Assembly (NCBI RefSeq): GCF_043641665.1
Contig: NC_092189.1
Coordinates: forward strand, 12,864,833 to 12,928,832
Source: Enoplosus armatus
Taxonomy: Eukaryota > Chordata > Actinopteri > Centrarchiformes > Enoplosidae
Reading direction: 5' to 3'
Length of the DNA stretch: 64,000 nucleotides
The notes beneath the pieces are model-generated. The model was not told where the DNA came from, made no database searches, and saw only the letters and a program-made list of their open reading frames with translations. Positions within the stretch are counted from its first letter, which is position 1. Each line of letters begins with the position of its first letter. The translations under genes were made by a program, and so were the position numbers. Shown piece after piece: positions 58,858-64,000 of this stretch.

Positions 58858-60277
58858 AAAGTTCAGGGTGAAGGCACATCCATTTCCCCCTCCAGTCACT
58901 TTGGAGTCTGACTCTGGCTTTGAATTGGCGCACCCTGTGGCTCCCAACAACCACTCACATTTAATCCAAGTATACTGAATGAGCGCGTGCACATGTTCCT
59001 GTGTGTGTGTGTGTGTGTGTGTCCAAGAGGGGAAGAGGAAGATTACACATGTCACCTGAGGAAGTGAGAGTGAGAAACAGAGAGAGAGTGACAGAGTGTG
59101 TGCATGTTTATGTGAGTCCATATGTGCACGCGGCAGCACGGATCTTGCTACATGGTGATTATGGGATGGATGGAGTTTAGTTATAAATATGGGGCTGCGG
59201 AAGCAGCAGCAGCCGTACAACAGCCGCACATAGTATCCCATCAGTCTCAGTCTGCTGCCCGACGGTAACATCAGCGCCTGGCTGCCACAGAATGAAGAGA
59301 TCAGCCAGAGAACCAGCTACTCCAGCTATATTTGGACATTATTTGAGTGATGCATCCAATTTTCCTTACAGAGTTGCCCTTCAAACTTTTAACCAGGAAT
59401 GAAGAAGTAAACAAGCCTGACAATGTTTTTGTTTGTTCAACACTGCCTTCTTTGAAACTCTGATTCATGCTAAAGCTCCCATTCCTCTTAAACAAAGACA
59501 TTCCTCTTTGACATTTTTATGCAATATTTTGAGAAAGACACACAGATTGGCTGCTTCTGGAAAGCTGCAGCCACTTTAATCTGCATTTGTAATGGTGTAA
59601 GTTTGATATTTTAAAGCTGTGGATCTTTCTTGAATGATTGGACTTCAAGTGCTTTGTGGCAGTCGGAGCAAAGCAGAGCACAGCAAAGCTCTGGGTGCTA
59701 AATTGAGGGATAATATATTATTAAGCCAGCCACAAGGATGAATATTTTACATGAGTCTTCACTGTTGACGCCGACTGTTAGCATCCTGCTCCTGGATAGC
59801 AGGACTCCAGAATGACGGACTTATCACAGCGTGTGTCCCTGTAGGATCTCATTTCATTTCATTTTTTTTTGCAATTTTTGAAACACCTTGTGTAGTTTTT
59901 GCCCCTCTCTTCACACTTGTCCTTCTCCTCGCTCTGTCTCTTTCTGTCTTTCAACGGTAGTTTTGAGGACCCCGTCTACCAAGAAGCAAGGCTGCGATTA
60001 GAGGACATCTGCAGTGGACCACCAGAGCATGCTGGGAAAAGTTAGAGTGGGGTTGGAGGGTGAGATGGGGGCATACTGTAGAAGGGTAGATGGTGAATTA
60101 GGGTAGTCTCTTGTGTCGTTGGGAGCAGAACAGTACGTGCCTACGGCCACTCGACCGTGGATAAGTAAAAGAGACTCTCCTCTAAATAATTCATTCCAAT
60201 GGGAGCCTTCTGAACACACACACACATGCAGGGTCCTCTCATACACATAAATGGTCGCTTCTTGAAGTAGAATACTG

Positions 60278-60380
60278 CAAACACACACACCAAACACACA
60301 CTCACACACACCAAATACACACTTACACACACCAACCACACACCAAATACACACTTACACACACCAAACGCACACTCACA
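60278..60380 (+). repeat. CA-rich minisatellite, about 21-bp units
   Basis: Units such as CAAATACACACTTACACACAC recur with small changes four to five times. Confidence 0.85.
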
Positions 60381-61110
60381 AAGAGCAGGCTTCTAATTTT
60401 ACTCTCTGATGAATATTTATAAATGGTTGAAGAAACATTGTCTTAGAATTACGAAAGAGCATTTTGGTGGAGCAGCAAGATACGCTTCTGGCACTTTTTG
60501 GGGTCTGAGAGAAAACATTACAAACATTTTATGAGAAAGGAGAAATTCATATTGTACCTTGATAAATAAAGGAGCAATATGCATTTCTCTGTTGCATTAA
60601 ATTTTTTTTCTCTCAAGTGAAAATAATTTGAATGGGAGAGGTTTAAAGAAGAATGGTATCGCTGCTCTTTATCACCCTGAAATAGCTGCACGGCATTTAT
60701 TCTGTGTGTGTTGCTGATGTGTTTTATTCAGTGCTGTTTTTGATGTGCGGGAGATCAGGAAAATGTAAAATATAACCTTCTTTTTATGACTTCTGCTACA
60801 TCGTCAAGGAAGCATGCTAGCTCATGCAGAGCTGGAACTCTTGGGTTTGTAAGTAGAGAGAAAACCTGCTGAGAGCTGAAGCAATTAAAGAAAATCAAGC
60901 AGGCAAGCACCTCTAAGACATGATATTTGACACAGAGGAGGAAATAAATAGAAGCAGAAAAGGAGGAAAGAAGAATGACAGGATGGAAATGTGTGTCACT
61001 GTTTACAGTAGAAGATCGCAGACCCTCAGGACATGGGATCCATGGTGATCTATAGGCCGAGGATCAGCACCTTGGACCGCGACAGCAGAGATCAGCCCTC
61101 ACAGAGCTGT

Positions 61111-61131
61111 TTCAGCACCTCGGACAGCAGC
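61111..61131 (+). promoter_or_regulatory. RE1/NRSE (REST-binding) element downstream of chrna6
   Basis: TTCAGCACC, then TC, then GGACAGC at canonical spacing, 18 of 21 positions of the RE1 consensus. It is 5.2 kb past the chrna6 stop. A second TCAGCACC half-site (61064-61071) followed by GACAGC (61081-61086) lies just upstream with wider spacing. Confidence 0.7.
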
Positions 61132-62682
61132 TGGAGCACAGACCAGAGCAGAACCCTGAAATCTCACATCACCTGAGAGCGCTGTGACACAACTGCTGCG
61201 CACCAGCAACCCTACAGTACCTTTGAATTATAAAAGACGCAGGGAGGCAGTCTAAGAACCGCTACTGCACAGCAAGAAAGTCTCCAACACAGACCCTCCG
61301 CTGATTCACTAGAGAGACATTTGTAGATACAACAACCCTGCGGGGGTTCCTGGTCCTTCTTTGTGTGTGTGTTTCCCCCTCTGGTACTACACCACACCAT
61401 GAAATAATATCTTTAGAATATTTCAGTTTCTCTGCTTAAACACATTTCCTGAAATGATACAGAAGTATTAAACATGCCACATGAGGAGTTAGAGTTAAGG
61501 TTATGCTACACCCAAAACTGCTTAAATTTCAGATAATGCTCCACCCAAAATATAAAATAGCAGAAAAGTTCCTTTTTGTAAATGGCAGCCTTAAGTCAAG
61601 TCGCCAGCAAAATGTCTAAAGGCACATCTCAAACCTCTCCTGTCGTCCTCCACTATCCATCCATTTACTCAGTATGTTGAAACAGTTTTGCCAAAATACA
61701 CTGCAGCTAAATAAATGTCTTCCAACTGCCCTTTGAGGAGACCCAGGCAAGGCACTGAAGAGTTTCGATGTGTACTTTTCACATTTGAACATATGTAATA
61801 AAAAGATGTACTGTTTATGCAATATTTACTTTTAGATTCCTTAAATGTTGGGTGAACTATAGTAACGTTGTGTGTAATGCATCATGGTTTCTTCTAACCT
61901 GCTGGATCTTAACATGATCTGGTGGAGGAAAAAGCAATGATTCAAGATGAATGTGAAAACGCAATGTTTGTAACCCAGCATTTTTAGATAAGGAAACAGG
62001 GTTGGTGGAAATCCAGTGACTTCTTCTGAACCTCGTTATGAACAGATGTTGGGCTGAATGTTGGGGCCAGAACAACTGTTTTCATTTTTGCAATTGCTGC
62101 TGTGGACGGACAGCAAATTACAATTTGGTGTCATTCAATTATCTGTTTGCTCACAGCATTGTATGTCAGGAACCATGGTGAGATGTAAATACAATGTGAA
62201 ACCCTCTGCCAGCAGCTCAGTGGAGTCAAGACTTTTACTGATGCCATCGCCGAGGCTTTATGTGAATGTGACACACTGCATATGTGGGTGCGTGACAGAA
62301 GGTGCCTCATTATCTGTCTGTCTTGTCCAGAGGCGATTGAAGGTTACACAACATTTCTGTGACTCGAGATGAGAAATGGAGACTGATTTCTCCTGGGACC
62401 GAAAGAACTGTGAACTCCTCATGGGCACTAACACACAGAGACAGACACTGAGAGACAAAACACACACCCAGCCGCCCTTTCTGTTGACACCCTAGGGTGC
62501 AAAGCCCTGAGGAGCACATATATACATGTCTATATTGAGATATACATAACTACGCACACACAGACAGCATGACAAAAAAATGCAAATGCAGATTTACATA
62601 CAGACAGATTTGCACAACCACCAGCACAGGTGGACAGTCACAGTTTTGCATATGTGCACATGCACTCACACATGCACAAACA

Positions 62683-62690
<8 letters not shown>

Positions 62691-62749
<59 letters not shown>
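62691..62749 (+). repeat. (CA)n microsatellite
   Basis: About 29 pure CA units. Confidence 0.98.
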
Positions 62750-62752
<3 letters not shown>

Positions 62753-62899
62753 TACATAGAGACACTCATGCATATATGCACAAATACAGATGAGACAAAC
62801 ACACAAAGCACAGCTGACTCACATCTGATGACAACATCTTTGGTGTGCCAGAGTTCATTCACTCTCTCCCAACTGGCTCTGGACTGAAGTGTTCTGACA

Positions 62900-62900
<1 letters not shown>

Positions 62901-62975
<75 letters not shown>
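62901..62975 (+). repeat. (AC)n microsatellite
   Basis: About 37 pure AC units. Confidence 0.98.
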
Positions 62976-62976
<1 letters not shown>

Positions 62977-64000
62977 CTGGAGCTGAAAATGAATGGCATA
63001 ATGACAGCAAATTTCTAATCTAAGCAGTTTTTAGCAGAGATTAAACTGTTATTTGAGTTTTTACTTAAATCTAAGAAATGCAATTTTAACACTGTTAAAA
63101 GTGAATGTACCGCTAAATATAACCCTAACCCATAGAGCGAAAAATAACTCTCATAGTTTGTTTTAAGGAGTCAAGTGAAACCTGTTACATTCCTAATACA
63201 CACACACACACACACACACACCATTATTATTTTCCTACAGTGTGTTATCTGAAGGAGACAGTATTGTAACACTGTCTGGCAGGCTTGAGTTTCAAACAAT
63301 CAGTGAGCTTTTCTTCACATTACGTCAGCCAGACGAAAACAAAAGGAAAATCAGAGTGAGCCGTCTAGATTGAAGTATCATGTTAGAGGTCAATAAATAT
63401 TTTGTGTGTGAGTGTCTGACACTGAACTATAATTAACATGTGACCCTGAAAGTCATCCATCCCATAATGCACTGGGCTCAGGCTGAGTAGCCACTTTCTC
63501 CTAATCCCTACTTTTCCTTTCCATGTTCTTCTCTCTCTTCTGTAAGTTTTGACAAACTTTCCTGTGACTTTCTCCTCTGATCTGGTCAGAATCTTTCCAT
63601 CTCTTTTGCTCTGCAGTTCTTTGGTACTTTATGATGTTTAAAATATCAAATGACTAAACTCTTGCATTATTGATGAGTGGGGATGATTGCATCAGATCAC
63701 TTAAAAGTTTGACTGATTTTTGAAAAAGTTTGCATCCTCTAAAAAGCTTCCATCGATTCACCAAAGCTCACAAGGTTATCACGTTTTCACTTAAAAGTGC
63801 TGATGGTAGCATTAGTGGCTAAAAGTACTGGCATGTGTGAGACCTCTGACTTTGTGTTTTCCTTTGAAGCTTGTGTGGGATACGATTCCCTTCGCTGCCT
63901 TTATCACCAGTGTTTTGAAATAACAAACAGATTAAGATTAAACCCGCGGGCCTTAGGAGACAGGGCTGTTTCCTCTCATTTATTAAATATTTCTGCACCA

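Larger units (their letters stand above)
57201..64000. other. Downstream intergenic sequence
   Basis: CA-rich minisatellites and long CA tracts, plus an RE1 element. No exon of the neighbouring-subunit type (chrnb3 or chrna5) was found on either strand. Confidence 0.6.

Noticed and set aside
55905..64000. Expected chrnb3/chrna5-type neighbour on the minus strand
   Set aside because: No DWK-type M4 exon, Cys-loop or M1-M3 sequence was found on either strand; if present it lies beyond the window.

Overview
The window looks like nuclear DNA of a teleost fish, probably a percomorph. The evidence is long CA/GT microsatellites, fish-type hAT and long-TIR miniature transposons, degraded LINE tails, and two intron-rich genes for neuronal nicotinic acetylcholine receptor (nAChR) subunits. 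No bacterial, organellar or viral gene content was seen, and no tRNA, rRNA or CRISPR.

Layout. Bases 1-12,890 are non-coding upstream sequence with microsatellites, a long-TIR MITE (10,904-11,637) and one copy of a short duplicated block. A GC-rich promoter/5'UTR zone (about 12,890-13,397) leads into gene 1, a non-alpha (beta) nAChR subunit on the + strand (13,398-29,586, six coding exons, 499 aa). About 11 kb of intergenic sequence follows. A second GC-rich start zone (about 40,318-40,681) leads into gene 2, chrna6, also on + (40,682-55,904, seven coding exons, 573 aa). The last 8 kb (55,905-64,000) is 3'UTR and intergenic sequence with no recognisable coding exon.

The two subunits are predicted to be assembled together. 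The alpha-6 chain carries the vicinal Cys pair of an agonist-binding alpha subunit. The beta chain lacks it and has the beta-2/beta-4-type complementary face. The head-to-tail order beta then alpha on one strand matches the CHRNB4-CHRNA3 order of the mammalian CHRNA5/A3/B4 cluster. Mammalian CHRNA6 sits beside CHRNB3 without such a beta neighbour, so gene 1 is a good candidate for the fish-retained copy (the group called chrnb5 or non-alpha in fish). The exact orthology needs a tree.

The most interesting non-coding signals are two near-consensus RE1/NRSE (REST-binding) elements, one in intron 1 of the beta gene and one 5.2 kb beyond chrna6. Others are UG-repeat tracts pressed against the splice sites of beta exons 2 and 4, an extra intron inside the normally uninterrupted large exon of chrna6, a low-complexity expansion of the alpha-6 cytoplasmic loop, short uORFs that overlap start codons, tandem AP-1 sites with a G-quadruplex motif upstream of chrna6, and two perfect hairpins in beta intron 1. 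All splice sites were assigned by reading GT/AG borders that keep the family protein continuous; no transcript evidence was available.
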